Assembly: GCF_020639365.1 (NCBI RefSeq)
Contig: NZ_JAINUL010000001.1
Span: 6,881,130 to 6,945,129, forward strand
Length of the DNA: 64,000 nucleotides
Direction of reading: 5' to 3'
DNA from: Streptomyces flavotricini
GTDB lineage: Bacteria > Actinomycetota > Actinomycetes > Streptomycetales > Streptomycetaceae
The notes below the pieces were generated by a model. The model did no database searches. It had not been told where the DNA came from and was given only the letters and a program-made list of their open reading frames with translations. This document shows positions 32,524-41,752 of the stretch, one piece after another; position 1 is the stretch's first letter; every line of letters starts with the position of its first letter. The position numbers and the translations under genes are program-made.

Positions 32524-33689
32524 TGAAGATCGGCATCGTGTGCCCGTACTCCTGGGACGTACCGGGCGGCGTCCAGTTCCACATCCGCGACCTCGCCGAG
32601 CACCTGATCCGCCTCGGCCACGAGGTGTCGGTGCTGGCCCCGGCGGACGACGAGACGCCGCTGCCGCCGTACGTGGTCTCGGCCGGCCGGGCGGTGCCGG
32701 TGCCGTACAACGGGTCGGTGGCCCGGCTGAACTTCGGCTTCCTTTCGGCGGCGCGGGTGCGGCGCTGGCTGCACGACGGCGTCTTCGACGTGATCCACAT
32801 CCACGAGCCGGCCTCGCCCTCGCTGGGACTGCTGTCCTGCTGGGCGGCGCAGGGGCCGATCGTGGCCACCTTCCACACCTCGAACCCGCGCTCGCGCGCC
32901 ATGATCGCCGCGTACCCGATCCTGCAGCCGGCCCTGGAGAAGATCAGCGCGCGGATCGCGGTGAGCGAGTACGCGCGCCGCACGCTCGTGGAGCACCTGG
33001 GCGGGGACGCCGTCGTGATCCCCAACGGGGTCGACGTGGACTTCTTCGCCAAGGCCGAGGCGAACCCCGACTGGTCCGGGCAGACCCTCGGCTTCATCGG
33101 CCGGATCGACGAGCCCCGCAAGGGCCTGCCGGTCCTGATGGCGGCTTTCCCCAAGATCGTGGAGGCCTGCCCCGACGTACGGCTCCTCGTGGCGGGCCGC
33201 GGTGACGAGGAGGAGGCCGTGGCCTCCCTGCCCGCCGAGCTGCGCGCGCGGGTGGAGTTCCTCGGCATGGTCTCGGACGAGGACAAGGCGCGGCTGCTGC
33301 GCAGCGTCGACGTGTACGTGGCCCCGAACACGGGCGGCGAGAGCTTCGGCATCATCCTGGTCGAGGCCCTGTCGGCGGGAGCCGCCGTGCTGGCCTCCGA
33401 CCTGGACGCCTTCGCCCAGGTCCTGGACCAGGGGGCGGCGGGGGAGCTGTTCGCCAACGAGGACGCCGACGCGCTGGCCGCGGGCGCCGTGGCCCTGCTG
33501 CGCGACCCGGAGCGGCGCGCGGAGCTGAGCGCCCGGGGCTCCGCGCACGTACGCCGCTTCGACTGGTCGACGGTCGGGGCGGACATCCTCGCGGTCTACG
33601 AGACGGTGACGGACGGCGCCGCGGCGGTGGCCACGGACGAGCGCGTCCGGCTGCGCACCCGGCTGGGCCTGACCCGGGACCCGTCCTGA
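32523..33689 (+). CDS. pimA: Phosphatidylinositol alpha-mannosyltransferase (GT4)
   Basis: 388 aa from GTG 32523, which shares a G with the patA stop. The GT-B fold is clear: N-domain with CPYSWDVPGGVQFHI (Gly-rich loop), C-domain with GFIGRIDEPRKGLPVL (the G-R-x-x-x-x-K-G donor motif) and ESFGIILVEALSAGAA (E-x7-E motif). It adds the first mannose from GDP-mannose to phosphatidylinositol. The three-gene order pgsA-patA-pimA is the same as in mycobacteria. Confidence 0.93.
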   Translation: MKIGIVCPYSWDVPGGVQFHIRDLAEHLIRLGHEVSVLAPADDETPLPPYVVSAGRAVPVPYNGSVARLNFGFLSAARVRRWLHDGVFDVIHIHEPASPSLGLLSCWAAQGPIVATFHTSNPRSRAMIAAYPILQPALEKISARIAVSEYARRTLVEHLGGDAVVIPNGVDVDFFAKAEANPDWSGQTLGFIGRIDEPRKGLPVLMAAFPKIVEACPDVRLLVAGRGDEEEAVASLPAELRARVEFLGMVSDEDKARLLRSVDVYVAPNTGGESFGIILVEALSAGAAVLASDLDAFAQVLDQGAAGELFANEDADALAAGAVALLRDPERRAELSARGSAHVRRFDWSTVGADILAVYETVTDGAAAVATDERVRLRTRLGLTRDPS

Positions 33690-33729
33690 CGCCCGGCCCG
33701 GAATCCGTTCCGGCCCGCGGCAGGGGGTA

Positions 33730-34281
33730 ATGTCGCGGGCCGTGATCGAAACCCTTGTCTGGACCGCCCTCGCGCTCGGCGTCATCGGGGTCTACCTCAG
33801 CTGGACCGCCGGACGGCTGGACCGGCTGCACTCGCGGATGGACGCCGCCCGCGCCGCCCTCGACGCGCAGCTCGTCCGGCGCGCCTCGGTGGTGCTCGAA
33901 GTGGCCACCTCCGGAGTGCTCGACCCCGCCTCCTCGATCGTCCTGTACGAGGCCGCCCACGGCGCCCGCCAAGCCGAGGAGGAGCAGCGCGAGGTCGCCG
34001 AGAGCGAGCTCAGCCAGGCGCTGCGCGCGGTGTTCGCCGACGCCGCCCAGGTGGACCTGCTCAAGGCCGCCCCCGGCGGCGAGGCCGCCGCCGAGGAGCT
34101 GGCCGCGGCGGTCCGCCGGGTGCCCATGGCGCGGCGGTTCCACAACGACGCCGTACGGGCGGCCCGTGCGCTGCGCCGGCACCGCAAGGTCCGCTGGTTC
34201 CGGCTGGCCGGCCACGCCCCGTTCCCGCTCGCCTTCGAAATGGACGACGAGCCTCCGGCGGATCTCGCCGACCGGCCGTAG
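33730..34281 (+). CDS. LemA-like membrane protein
   Basis: 183 aa. One N-terminal helix (about 6-24) and then a long alpha-helical hairpin with heptad-like periodicity. Near the end, RRFHNDAVRAARALRRHRKVRWF followed by GHAPFPLAFEMDD (shown in two pieces) matches the conserved C-terminal part of LemA. LemA-family proteins are of unknown function, extracytoplasmic and helical. It follows pimA by 40 bases, with no hairpin between, so it may be read from the PIM operon. Confidence 0.75.
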   Translation: MSRAVIETLVWTALALGVIGVYLSWTAGRLDRLHSRMDAARAALDAQLVRRASVVLEVATSGVLDPASSIVLYEAAHGARQAEEEQREVAESELSQALRAVFADAAQVDLLKAAPGGEAAAEELAAAVRRVPMARRFHNDAVRAARALRRHRKVRWFRLAGHAPFPLAFEMDDEPPADLADRP

Positions 34282-34429
34282 CGGCACCCGCCAGCCCCAC
34301 TTGTACCCGAAGGCCAAGTCGAAAGGGGCCACCGGCTCCTCATTGGCCCTTGCGGTGGACTGGTCGGGGAAGGTTTGCTCGGCGCAGTAGAACCGCAGCA
34401 CCCGTCTTCCCTTCGAGTGAGGTCAATCC

Positions 34430-35347
34430 GTGAGCACGCTTCCCTCCACCCCGCAGTCCGCTGAGTCCGCGATCGGCACCTCCCGCGTCAAGCGCGGCAT
34501 GGCCGAGCAGCTCAAGGGCGGCGTGATCATGGACGTGGTCAACGCCGAGCAGGCGAAGATCGCCGAGGACGCCGGCGCCGTGGCCGTCATGGCCCTGGAG
34601 CGGGTCCCCGCCGACATCCGCAAGGACGGCGGCGTCGCGCGCATGTCGGACCCGAACATGATCGAAGAGATCATCGAGGCCGTCTCCATCCCCGTCATGG
34701 CCAAGTCCCGCATCGGCCACTTCGTCGAGGCCCAGGTCCTGCAGTCCCTCGGCGTCGACTACATCGACGAGTCCGAGGTCCTCACCCCGGCCGACGAGGT
34801 CAACCACTCCGACAAGTGGGCGTTCACCACCCCCTTCGTCTGCGGTGCCACCAACCTGGGCGAGGCCCTGCGCCGCATCGCCGAGGGCGCGGCCATGATC
34901 CGCTCGAAGGGCGAGGCCGGCACGGGCAACGTCGTCGAGGCCGTCCGCCACCTGCGCCAGATCAAGAACGAGATCGCCCGCCTGCGCGGCTACGACAACA
35001 ACGAGCTGTTCGCCGCCGCCAAGGAGCTGCGCGCCCCGTACGAGCTCGTCAAGGAGGTCGCCGAGCTCGGCAAGCTCCCGGTCGTGCTGTTCTCCGCCGG
35101 TGGCGTCGCCACCCCGGCCGACGCCGCGCTCATGCGCCAGCTCGGCGCCGAGGGCGTCTTCGTCGGCTCCGGCATCTTCAAGTCCGGCGACCCGGCCAAG
35201 CGCGCCGCCGCCATCGTGAAGGCCACCACCTTCTACGACGACCCGAAGATCATCGCGGACGCCTCCCGCAACCTGGGCGAGGCCATGGTCGGCATCAACT
35301 GCGACACCCTCCCCGAGGCCGAGCGCTACGCCAACCGCGGCTGGTAG
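34430..35347 (+). CDS. pdxS: Pyridoxal 5'-phosphate synthase subunit PdxS
   Basis: 305 aa from GTG 34430. A (beta/alpha)8 barrel of the SOR/SNZ family. GGVIMDVVNAEQA, VMALERVPADIR, VMAKSRIGHFVEAQ and the later GEAGTGNVVEAVRH are present and include the Schiff-base lysines. It joins ribose 5-phosphate, glyceraldehyde 3-phosphate and ammonia to make PLP. The glutaminase PdxT follows six bases later. Confidence 0.97.
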   Translation: MSTLPSTPQSAESAIGTSRVKRGMAEQLKGGVIMDVVNAEQAKIAEDAGAVAVMALERVPADIRKDGGVARMSDPNMIEEIIEAVSIPVMAKSRIGHFVEAQVLQSLGVDYIDESEVLTPADEVNHSDKWAFTTPFVCGATNLGEALRRIAEGAAMIRSKGEAGTGNVVEAVRHLRQIKNEIARLRGYDNNELFAAAKELRAPYELVKEVAELGKLPVVLFSAGGVATPADAALMRQLGAEGVFVGSGIFKSGDPAKRAAAIVKATTFYDDPKIIADASRNLGEAMVGINCDTLPEAERYANRGW

Positions 35348-35352
35348 TCACC

Positions 35353-35943
35353 ATGACGAACCCCGTTGTCGGTGTCCTGGCCCTCCAGGGCGACGTACGG
35401 GAGCACCTGATCGCCCTGGCCGCGGCGGACGCCGTGGCCAGGCCGGTCCGGCGCCCCGAGGAGCTCGCCGAGGTCGACGCCCTCGTGATCCCCGGCGGCG
35501 AGTCCACGACGATGTCGAAGCTCGCCGTCCTGTTCGGCATGCTGGAGCCGCTGCGCGAACGGGTGAAGGCCGGCATGCCGGTCTACGGCACCTGCGCCGG
35601 CATGATCATGCTCGCCGACAAGCTGCTCGACGGCCGTGACGACCAGGAGACCCTGGGCGGCATCGACATGATCGTGCGCCGCAACGCCTTCGGCCGGCAG
35701 AACGAGTCCTTCGAAGCGAAGATCGACTTCGCGGGCATAGAGGGAGGCCCCGTGGAGGGCGTCTTCATCCGCGCCCCGTGGGTCGAGTCGGTCGGCGCCG
35801 CCGCCGAGGTGCTGGCCACGTACGACGGCCACACGGTCGCCGTGCGCCAGGGCAACGTCCTCGCCACCTCGTTCCACCCCGAGCTGACCGGAGACGACCG
35901 GGTCCACGCGTACTTCGTCGACATGGTGCGCGCGGGGCTGTAG
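35353..35943 (+). CDS. pdxT: Pyridoxal 5'-phosphate synthase glutaminase PdxT
   Basis: 196 aa from ATG 35353. A class I glutaminase with catalytic Cys in YGTCAGM (C81), IPGGESTTMSKL for substrate binding, and SFHPELTGDD carrying the His and Glu of the triad. It delivers ammonia to PdxS. Confidence 0.97.
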   Translation: MTNPVVGVLALQGDVREHLIALAAADAVARPVRRPEELAEVDALVIPGGESTTMSKLAVLFGMLEPLRERVKAGMPVYGTCAGMIMLADKLLDGRDDQETLGGIDMIVRRNAFGRQNESFEAKIDFAGIEGGPVEGVFIRAPWVESVGAAAEVLATYDGHTVAVRQGNVLATSFHPELTGDDRVHAYFVDMVRAGL

Positions 35944-36000
35944 ACAGGTCCCGGTAGGATCTGAGGTGCACACTGTTGGTTACGCGAAGGAGACAGGCGG

Positions 36001-36753
36001 ATGTCCGGCCACTCTAAATGGGCTACGACGAAGCACAAGAAGGCCGTGATCGATGCCAAGCGCGGCAAGCTCTTCGCGAAGCTGATCAAGAACATCGAGG
36101 TCGCGGCGCGCATGGGCGGCGCCGACATCGACGGCAACCCGACCCTCTTCGACGCCATCCAGAAGGCCAAGAAGAGCTCGGTCCCGAACAAGAACATCGA
36201 CTCCGCGGTCAAGCGCGGCGGCGGCCTTGAGGCCGGCGGCGCCGACTACGAGACGATCATGTACGAAGGCTACGGCCCGAACGGTGTCGCGGTGCTCATC
36301 GAGTGCCTCACCGACAACCGCAACCGCGCCGCGTCCGACGTCCGCGTCGCCATGACCCGCAACGGCGGTTCGATGGCCGACCCGGGCTCGGTCTCGTACC
36401 TGTTCAACCGCAAGGGCGTCGTCCTGCTGCCCAAGGGCGAGCTCTCCGAGGACGACGTCCTGGAGACCGTGCTCGAGGCGGGTGCCGAAGAGGTCAACGA
36501 CCTCGGCGACAGCTTCGAGATCATCAGCGAGGCCACCGACATGGTCGCGGTCCGCACCGCGCTCCAGCAGGCGGGCATCGACTACGACTCGGCCGACTCC
36601 AACTTCCTGCCGACCATGCAGGTCGAGCTGGACGAGGAGGGCGCGCGCAAGATCTTCAAGCTGATCGACGCGCTCGAGGACAGCGACGACGTCCAGAACG
36701 TCTTCGCCAACTTCGACGTCTCCGACGAGGTCATGGAGAAGGTCGACGCCTGA
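36001..36753 (+). CDS. yebC: YebC/PmpR-family regulator
   Basis: 250 aa. It begins with MSGHSKWATTKHKKAVIDAK, the signature of the family, and all three domains are present. Family members have been described as transcription factors and more recently as translation factors that relieve stalling at proline runs. The gene sits between pdxT and ruvC, a widely conserved place. A perfect hairpin ends the unit. Confidence 0.95.
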   Translation: MSGHSKWATTKHKKAVIDAKRGKLFAKLIKNIEVAARMGGADIDGNPTLFDAIQKAKKSSVPNKNIDSAVKRGGGLEAGGADYETIMYEGYGPNGVAVLIECLTDNRNRAASDVRVAMTRNGGSMADPGSVSYLFNRKGVVLLPKGELSEDDVLETVLEAGAEEVNDLGDSFEIISEATDMVAVRTALQQAGIDYDSADSNFLPTMQVELDEEGARKIFKLIDALEDSDDVQNVFANFDVSDEVMEKVDA

Positions 36754-36762
36754 TCGGGCGTC

Positions 36763-36805
36763 AGCGGCGGGCCGGCGGGGACACACCCCGCCGGCCCGCC
36801 GCTTT
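36763..36805 (+). terminator. Intrinsic terminator after yebC
   Basis: A perfect 18-bp stem (AGCGGCGGGCCGGCGGGG at 36763-36780, partner 36786-36803) with a five-base loop and a TTT start of a tail. It separates yebC from ruvC. Confidence 0.85.
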
Positions 36806-36861
36806 GTCAGTGCCACCGGTTAGCCTGCACGCACTGGCAATCGAAGGAGGGCGGGGGCGGA

Positions 36862-37392
36862 GTGCGCGTACTCGGCGTGGACCCGGGGCTGACCCGGTGC
36901 GGTGTCGGCGTGGTCGAGGGTGTCGCCGGCCGCCCGCTGACCATGCTCGCGGTGGGGGTCGTACGGACGCCCGCGGACGCGGAGTTGGGGCACCGGCTCG
37001 TCGCGATCGAGCAGGGCATCGAGGAGTGGCTCGATGAGCACCGGCCCGAAGTCGTCGCCGTGGAGCGGGTGTTCAGCCAGCACAACGTCAGCACGGTGAT
37101 GGGCACCGCCCAGGCGAGCGCCGTCGCCATGCTGTGTGCGGCGCGCCGCGGGATACCGGTCGCCCTGCACACCCCCAGTGAGGTCAAGGCCGCCGTCACC
37201 GGCTCCGGCCGGGCCGACAAGGCGCAGGTCGGCGCGATGGTGACCCGGCTGCTGCGGCTGTCCGCCCCGCCCAGGCCGGCCGACGCCGCGGACGCCCTCG
37301 CCCTCGCCATCTGCCACATCTGGCGGGCCCCCGCCCAGAACCGCCTCCAGCAGGCGGTCGCCCTGCACGCCTCGAAAGGCCGCCCCTCATGA
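36862..37392 (+). CDS. ruvC: Holliday junction endonuclease RuvC
   Basis: 176 aa from GTG 36862. Catalytic acids are in LGVDPGLTRCG (D7), VVAVERVF (E68) and the C-terminal ADAADALALA pair. It is dimeric and cuts junctions symmetrically with RuvAB. Its TGA overlaps the ATG of ruvA (ATGA). I saw no SOS box upstream. Confidence 0.97.
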   Translation: MRVLGVDPGLTRCGVGVVEGVAGRPLTMLAVGVVRTPADAELGHRLVAIEQGIEEWLDEHRPEVVAVERVFSQHNVSTVMGTAQASAVAMLCAARRGIPVALHTPSEVKAAVTGSGRADKAQVGAMVTRLLRLSAPPRPADAADALALAICHIWRAPAQNRLQQAVALHASKGRPS

Positions 37393-38009
37393 TCGCCTTC
37401 GTCAGCGGCCCCGTCGCCGCGCTCGCCCCCACCCTGGCCGTGATCGAGGTCGGAGGGGTGGGCATGGCCGTGCAGTGCACGCCGAACACCATCGCCGGCC
37501 TGCGGATGGGGGAGACGGCGCGGCTGGCCACCTCCCTGGTCGTACGGGAGGACTCGCTGACGCTGTACGGCTTCGCCGACGACGACGAACGGCAGGTCTT
37601 CGAACTGCTGCAGACGGCGAGCGGGGTGGGGCCGCGCCTGGCGCAGGCGATGCTCGGGGTGCACAGCCCGGACGCGCTGCGCCTGGCGGTCTCGACCGGG
37701 GACGAGAAGTCCCTGACGGCGGTCCCGGGCATCGGCAAGAAGGGCGCCCAGAAGCTGCTCCTCGAACTGAAGGACAAGCTGGGCTCACCGCTGGTGGGCG
37801 CGCAGCGGGCCCCCGTGGCGGCGGGTCCGGCGCCCTGGACGGAGCAGCTGGCGGCGGCCCTGATCGGCCTGGGCTACGCCTCCCGGGAGGCGGAGGAGGC
37901 CGTCACGGCGGTCACCCCCCAGGCGGAGGCGGCCATCGCCGCCGGCGGTTCGGCCCCGGTCCCGCAGCTCCTGCGGGCGGCCCTCCAGACCCTGAACCGC
38001 ACCCGCTGA
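37389..38009 (+). CDS. ruvA: Holliday junction branch-migration protein RuvA
   Basis: 206 aa. An OB-fold N-domain (MIAFVSGPVAA) is followed by helix-hairpin-helix motifs (LLQTASGVGPRLAQAMLG and TAVPGIGKKGAQKL) and a C-terminal RuvB-binding domain beginning near LIGLGYASREAEEAV. A four-base overlap with ruvC sets up coupled translation. Confidence 0.97.
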   Translation: MIAFVSGPVAALAPTLAVIEVGGVGMAVQCTPNTIAGLRMGETARLATSLVVREDSLTLYGFADDDERQVFELLQTASGVGPRLAQAMLGVHSPDALRLAVSTGDEKSLTAVPGIGKKGAQKLLLELKDKLGSPLVGAQRAPVAAGPAPWTEQLAAALIGLGYASREAEEAVTAVTPQAEAAIAAGGSAPVPQLLRAALQTLNRTR

Positions 38010-38072
38010 CCGGTGCGCCGCCGCGCGGGTCCGGCAGCAACCACCGCACAACCGAGAAGGCAGACTGACAGC

Positions 38073-39134
38073 GTGAACTGGGATGACGAGAGCGACGACC
38101 GGATCGTGGCGGCGGCCGCGGACGGCGAGGACACCGCCGTCGAGGCCGCACTGCGGCCCAAGGACCTCGGCGAGTTCGTCGGCCAGGAGAAGGTCCGCCA
38201 GCAGCTCGACCTGGTGTTGAAGGCGGCCCGCCAGCGCGGCGCCACCGCCGATCACGTGCTGCTCTCCGGCGCGCCGGGTCTCGGCAAGACCACCCTCTCC
38301 ATGATCATCGCCGCCGAGATGGGCGCGCCCATCCGGATCACCTCCGGCCCCACCATCCAGCACGCCGGCGACCTCGCCGCGATCCTCTCCTCCCTCCAGG
38401 AGGGCGAGGTCCTCTTCCTCGACGAGATCCACCGCATGTCCCGGCCCGCCGAGGAGATGCTCTACATGGCCATGGAGGACTTCCGCGTCGACGTGATCGT
38501 CGGCAAGGGGCCCGGGGCCACCGCCATCCCGCTGGAGCTGCCGCCATTCACCCTCGTCGGGGCGACGACCCGGGCCGGCCTGCTCCCGCCCCCGCTGCGC
38601 GACCGCTTCGGCTTCACCGGGCACATGGAGTTCTACGCCCCCGAGGAGCTGGAACGCGTCATTCACCGCTCCGCCCGCCTGCTCGACGTGGAGATCGACA
38701 CGGCCGGCGCCGCCGAGATCGCCGGCCGCTCCCGCGGCACCCCGCGCATCGCCAACCGGCTGCTGCGCCGCGTCCGCGACTACGCGCAGGTCAGGGCCGA
38801 CGGGGTGATCACCCGCGAGGTGGCCGGCACGGCCCTCCAGGTGTACGAGGTGGACGCGCGCGGCCTCGACCGCCTCGACCGCGCCGTGCTGGAAGCCCTG
38901 CTCAAGCTGTTCGGCGGCGGCCCCGTGGGCCTGTCGACCCTCGCCGTCGCCGTCGGTGAGGAGCGGGAGACCGTCGAGGAGGTCGCCGAGCCGTTCCTCG
39001 TACGGGAGGGCCTGCTGGCCCGTACCCCGCGCGGCCGGGTCGCGACCCCCGCCGCATGGGCTCACCTGGGGCTTGTCCCGCCGGCGCCACACGGGAGTGG
39101 ATCAAGCGGACAACAGGGCTTGTTCGGGGCCTGA
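38073..39134 (+). CDS. ruvB: Holliday junction ATPase RuvB
   Basis: 353 aa from GTG 38073. AAA+ ATPase with Walker A GAPGLGKTT (66-74), Walker B LFLDEIHR, sensor 1 VGATTRAG and arginine-finger segment GLLPPPLRDRFGF. A winged-helix domain is at the C-terminus, followed by a short Gly/Ser tail. With RuvA it drives branch migration; RuvC completes the complex. Confidence 0.97.
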   Translation: MNWDDESDDRIVAAAADGEDTAVEAALRPKDLGEFVGQEKVRQQLDLVLKAARQRGATADHVLLSGAPGLGKTTLSMIIAAEMGAPIRITSGPTIQHAGDLAAILSSLQEGEVLFLDEIHRMSRPAEEMLYMAMEDFRVDVIVGKGPGATAIPLELPPFTLVGATTRAGLLPPPLRDRFGFTGHMEFYAPEELERVIHRSARLLDVEIDTAGAAEIAGRSRGTPRIANRLLRRVRDYAQVRADGVITREVAGTALQVYEVDARGLDRLDRAVLEALLKLFGGGPVGLSTLAVAVGEERETVEEVAEPFLVREGLLARTPRGRVATPAAWAHLGLVPPAPHGSGSSGQQGLFGA

Positions 39135-39181
39135 CGGCGCGGAGGTTCGCCCCGTCAGGAACTGCGGTGCCATGCTGGGCG

Positions 39182-39211
39182 TTGTTCCATCGGTGCGGAC
39201 TCGCCTAGACT
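39182..39211 (+). promoter_or_regulatory. Candidate sigma-70-type promoter for yajC-secD
   Basis: TTGTTC at 39182-39187 and TAGACT at 39206-39211 are separated by 18 bases, about 90 bases before the yajC start. This is a plausible HrdB-type promoter judged by eye only. Confidence 0.4.
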
Positions 39212-39298
39212 CCGCCGATGCCGACCCTTCAGGTCGGTGTGCCCACCCCCGTAGAAATTGGCCGTCTCCCGTGCGGTCGTGCGAAGGATCTCCGTCCC

Positions 39299-39802
39299 GT
39301 GAATCTCGTGACACTCCTCCCGTTCATCGTGCTCATCGGGGCGATGTTCCTGATGACCCGCTCCGCGAAGAAGAAGCAGCAGGCGGCCGCGCAGATGCGT
39401 GACCACATGGTGCCCGGCACCGGTGTCCGCACCATTGGCGGCATGTACGCCACGGTGAAGGAGATCGGCGAGGACACCGTCACCCTCGAAGTGGCCCCCG
39501 GTGTCCACGCGATCTACGCGAAGAACTCCATCGGCGCCGTCCTCGAGGACGCGGAGTACAACCGCATCGTCCACGGCATCAGTGATGATCTGACGATCGA
39601 CACGCCGGTCGTCCCGGACGACGCCTCCTCGCTCACCCTGGACAAGGACGCGGACAAGAACGCGGACGAGGCCGGGACCGACGCGCCGAAGCTCGACCTG
39701 GGCAAGAAGGACGAGCCCGAGGCCGGCGAGCCGAAGGACGGCGAGACCAAGGGCGACGAGCCCAAGGACGGCAAGGCCGACGGCGAGGCCGGCGCGAAGT
39801 AG
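39299..39802 (+). CDS. yajC: Preprotein translocase accessory protein YajC
   Basis: 167 aa from GTG 39299 behind GAAGGA. One N-terminal transmembrane helix (LLPFIVLIGAMFLMTRSAKKKQ) and then the conserved RTIGGMYATVKEIGEDTVTLEV beta domain (in part: GGMYATVKEIGEDTVTLEVA). The C-terminal ~60 residues are a highly charged Asp/Lys/Glu-rich low-complexity tail with repeated GEPKDGE-like units. It works with SecDF to support SecYEG export. Confidence 0.95.
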   Translation: MNLVTLLPFIVLIGAMFLMTRSAKKKQQAAAQMRDHMVPGTGVRTIGGMYATVKEIGEDTVTLEVAPGVHAIYAKNSIGAVLEDAEYNRIVHGISDDLTIDTPVVPDDASSLTLDKDADKNADEAGTDAPKLDLGKKDEPEAGEPKDGETKGDEPKDGKADGEAGAK

Positions 39803-39955
39803 CGCGCGGCCGGGGACCGGGGAGGCGCCTGACCGGCTGCCGCCGCGGTCCCCGTCAGTGACACTTCTGCGGGGGGCAGGGGTCCCCACCACACATTTCG
39901 TGGCCGTCCGCGCGCTGACCCGGCGCGGGGCGGTTGGACAGGGAGATACGACAAG

Positions 39956-41749
39956 GTGGCAGCACCGAAGAAGGGCCGGCGGCCCACGGGGGCTCAGGGG
40001 AGGCCGGGGCGCGCCCTGGCGATCATCCTGATCGCGATGGTGGCGCTCACCGCGGGGATGTTCCTCACGAAGCAGACGACTCCCCGGCTCGGCATCGACC
40101 TCGCGGGCGGTACGAGCATCACGCTCAAGGCCAAGAGCGAGCCCGGGAAGCCGGACGCGATCAACGAGACCAACATGAACACGGCGGTCGGCATCATCGA
40201 GCGCCGCGTCAACGGTCTCGGCGTGTCGGAGGCCGAGGTCCAGACGCAGGGCCGCGACCACATCATCGTGAACATCCCCAAGGGGACGAACGAGAAGCAG
40301 GCCCGCGAGCAGGTCGGTACCACCGCCCAGCTGTACTTCCGCCCGGTCCTGGCCTTCGCCGACGGCGCCCCCGCGGCCCCCGAGGCCACGCCGAGCCCGT
40401 CCGCGAGCAGCTCCGGCGCCCCGAAGGCCGAGGGCAGCGGCAAGCCCGGCACCCCGGCCACCCCGTCGTCCAGCGCCACTTCCCAGGGCCGTGTGCTCAG
40501 CGAGGCCCTCAAGGCCCCGGCCGCCACCGCCTCTCCCTCGCCCTCGGCGAGCGAGTCGAAGAAGGCAGACGACAAGGCTCCGGCCCCCACCCCGGCCCCG
40601 TCGGGCGTCGAGGCGGCCGCCGCCGACCTCCAGGCGAAGTTCGCGGCTCTCGACTGCACCAACGAGGCGCAGCGCGCCGCGGCCGGCAAGGGTGCCAAGC
40701 CCGAGGACGCGACGGTCGCCTGTGGCAAGCGCGGCGACACCTGGGGCAAGTGGATCCTCGGCCCGGCCGGTGTCGCCGGTACGGACGTCAAGGACGCCAA
40801 GGGTGTCATCGACCCGCAGCGCGGCCAGTGGATCGTCACCATGCAGTTCACCGACAAGGGCGCCGACAAGTTCGCCAAGATCACCGGTGAGCTCGCCACC
40901 AAGCAGATGCCGCAGAACCAGTTCGCGATCGTGCTCGACGGCGAGGTCGTCTCCGACCCGTCCGTCAGCCAGGCGCTGACCGGCGGCAACGCCGAGATCT
41001 CCGGCGGCTTCACCCAGCAGTCCGCGCAGGACCTGGGCAACATGCTCTCGTACGGCGCCCTGCCGCTCTCCTTCAGCGAGGACAGCGTCACCACCGTCAC
41101 CGCCGCGCTCGGCGGCGAGCAGCTGAAGGCCGGCCTCATCGCCGGTGCCATCGGCCTCATCCTCGTGGTGATCTACCTGCTCGTGTACTACCGGGGCCTG
41201 GCCTTCATCGCCATCATCAGCCTCCTGGTGTCCGCGATCCTCACCTACACGATCATGGCGCTGCTCGGGAAGGGCATCGGCTTCGCGCTGAACCTGCCCG
41301 CCGTCTGCGGTGCGATCGTCGCGATCGGCATCACGGCGGACTCGTTCATCGTGTACTTCGAACGCATCCGCGACGAGATCCGCGAGGGCCGCACCCTGCG
41401 TCCCGCCGTGGAGCGGGCCTGGCCGCGCGCCCGGCGCACCATCCTGGTCTCCGACTTCGTGTCGTTCCTGGCCGCCGCGGTGCTGTTCATCGTCACCGTC
41501 GGCAAGGTGCAGGGCTTCGCCTTCACCCTGGGTCTGACCACCCTGCTCGACGTGGTCGTGGTGTTCCTCTTCACCAAGCCGATCATGACGCTGCTCGCCC
41601 GTACGAAGTTCTTCTCCAGCGGCCACCCCTGGTCCGGCCTGGACCCGAAGCGGCTCGGCGCCAAGCCGCCGCTGCGCCGGTCCCGCCGCACCGGCTCCGG
41701 TACCGGTTCCGGTTCCGTCACCGCTCCCGTCGACGTAAAGGAGGCGTGA
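39956..41749 (+). CDS. secD: Protein export membrane protein SecD
   Basis: 597 aa from GTG 39956. An N-terminal helix, then the P1 periplasmic-type domain, in which about 115 residues (roughly 140-255) are a Ser/Pro/Ala-rich insert followed by a Cys-containing segment. The conserved RND core follows: LDGEVVSDPSVSQALTGG, GALPLSF, and a six-helix C-half with SIVAIGITADSFIVYFERI-like sequence. SecDF uses the proton gradient to pull proteins through. secF follows three bases later, and the secF ribosome site (AAAGGAGG) lies inside the last secD codons. Confidence 0.96.
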   Translation: MAAPKKGRRPTGAQGRPGRALAIILIAMVALTAGMFLTKQTTPRLGIDLAGGTSITLKAKSEPGKPDAINETNMNTAVGIIERRVNGLGVSEAEVQTQGRDHIIVNIPKGTNEKQAREQVGTTAQLYFRPVLAFADGAPAAPEATPSPSASSSGAPKAEGSGKPGTPATPSSSATSQGRVLSEALKAPAATASPSPSASESKKADDKAPAPTPAPSGVEAAAADLQAKFAALDCTNEAQRAAAGKGAKPEDATVACGKRGDTWGKWILGPAGVAGTDVKDAKGVIDPQRGQWIVTMQFTDKGADKFAKITGELATKQMPQNQFAIVLDGEVVSDPSVSQALTGGNAEISGGFTQQSAQDLGNMLSYGALPLSFSEDSVTTVTAALGGEQLKAGLIAGAIGLILVVIYLLVYYRGLAFIAIISLLVSAILTYTIMALLGKGIGFALNLPAVCGAIVAIGITADSFIVYFERIRDEIREGRTLRPAVERAWPRARRTILVSDFVSFLAAAVLFIVTVGKVQGFAFTLGLTTLLDVVVVFLFTKPIMTLLARTKFFSSGHPWSGLDPKRLGAKPPLRRSRRTGSGTGSGSVTAPVDVKEA

Positions 41750-41752
41750 GAG

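Noticed and set aside
36806..36861. SOS (LexA) box upstream of ruvC
   Set aside because: No TCGAAC-type palindrome is present in the short gap before ruvC.
39811..39854. Terminator between yajC and secD
   Set aside because: A 9-bp stem (CGGGGACCG/CGGTCCCCG) exists but encloses a 26-base loop and has no tail; too weak to list as a feature.
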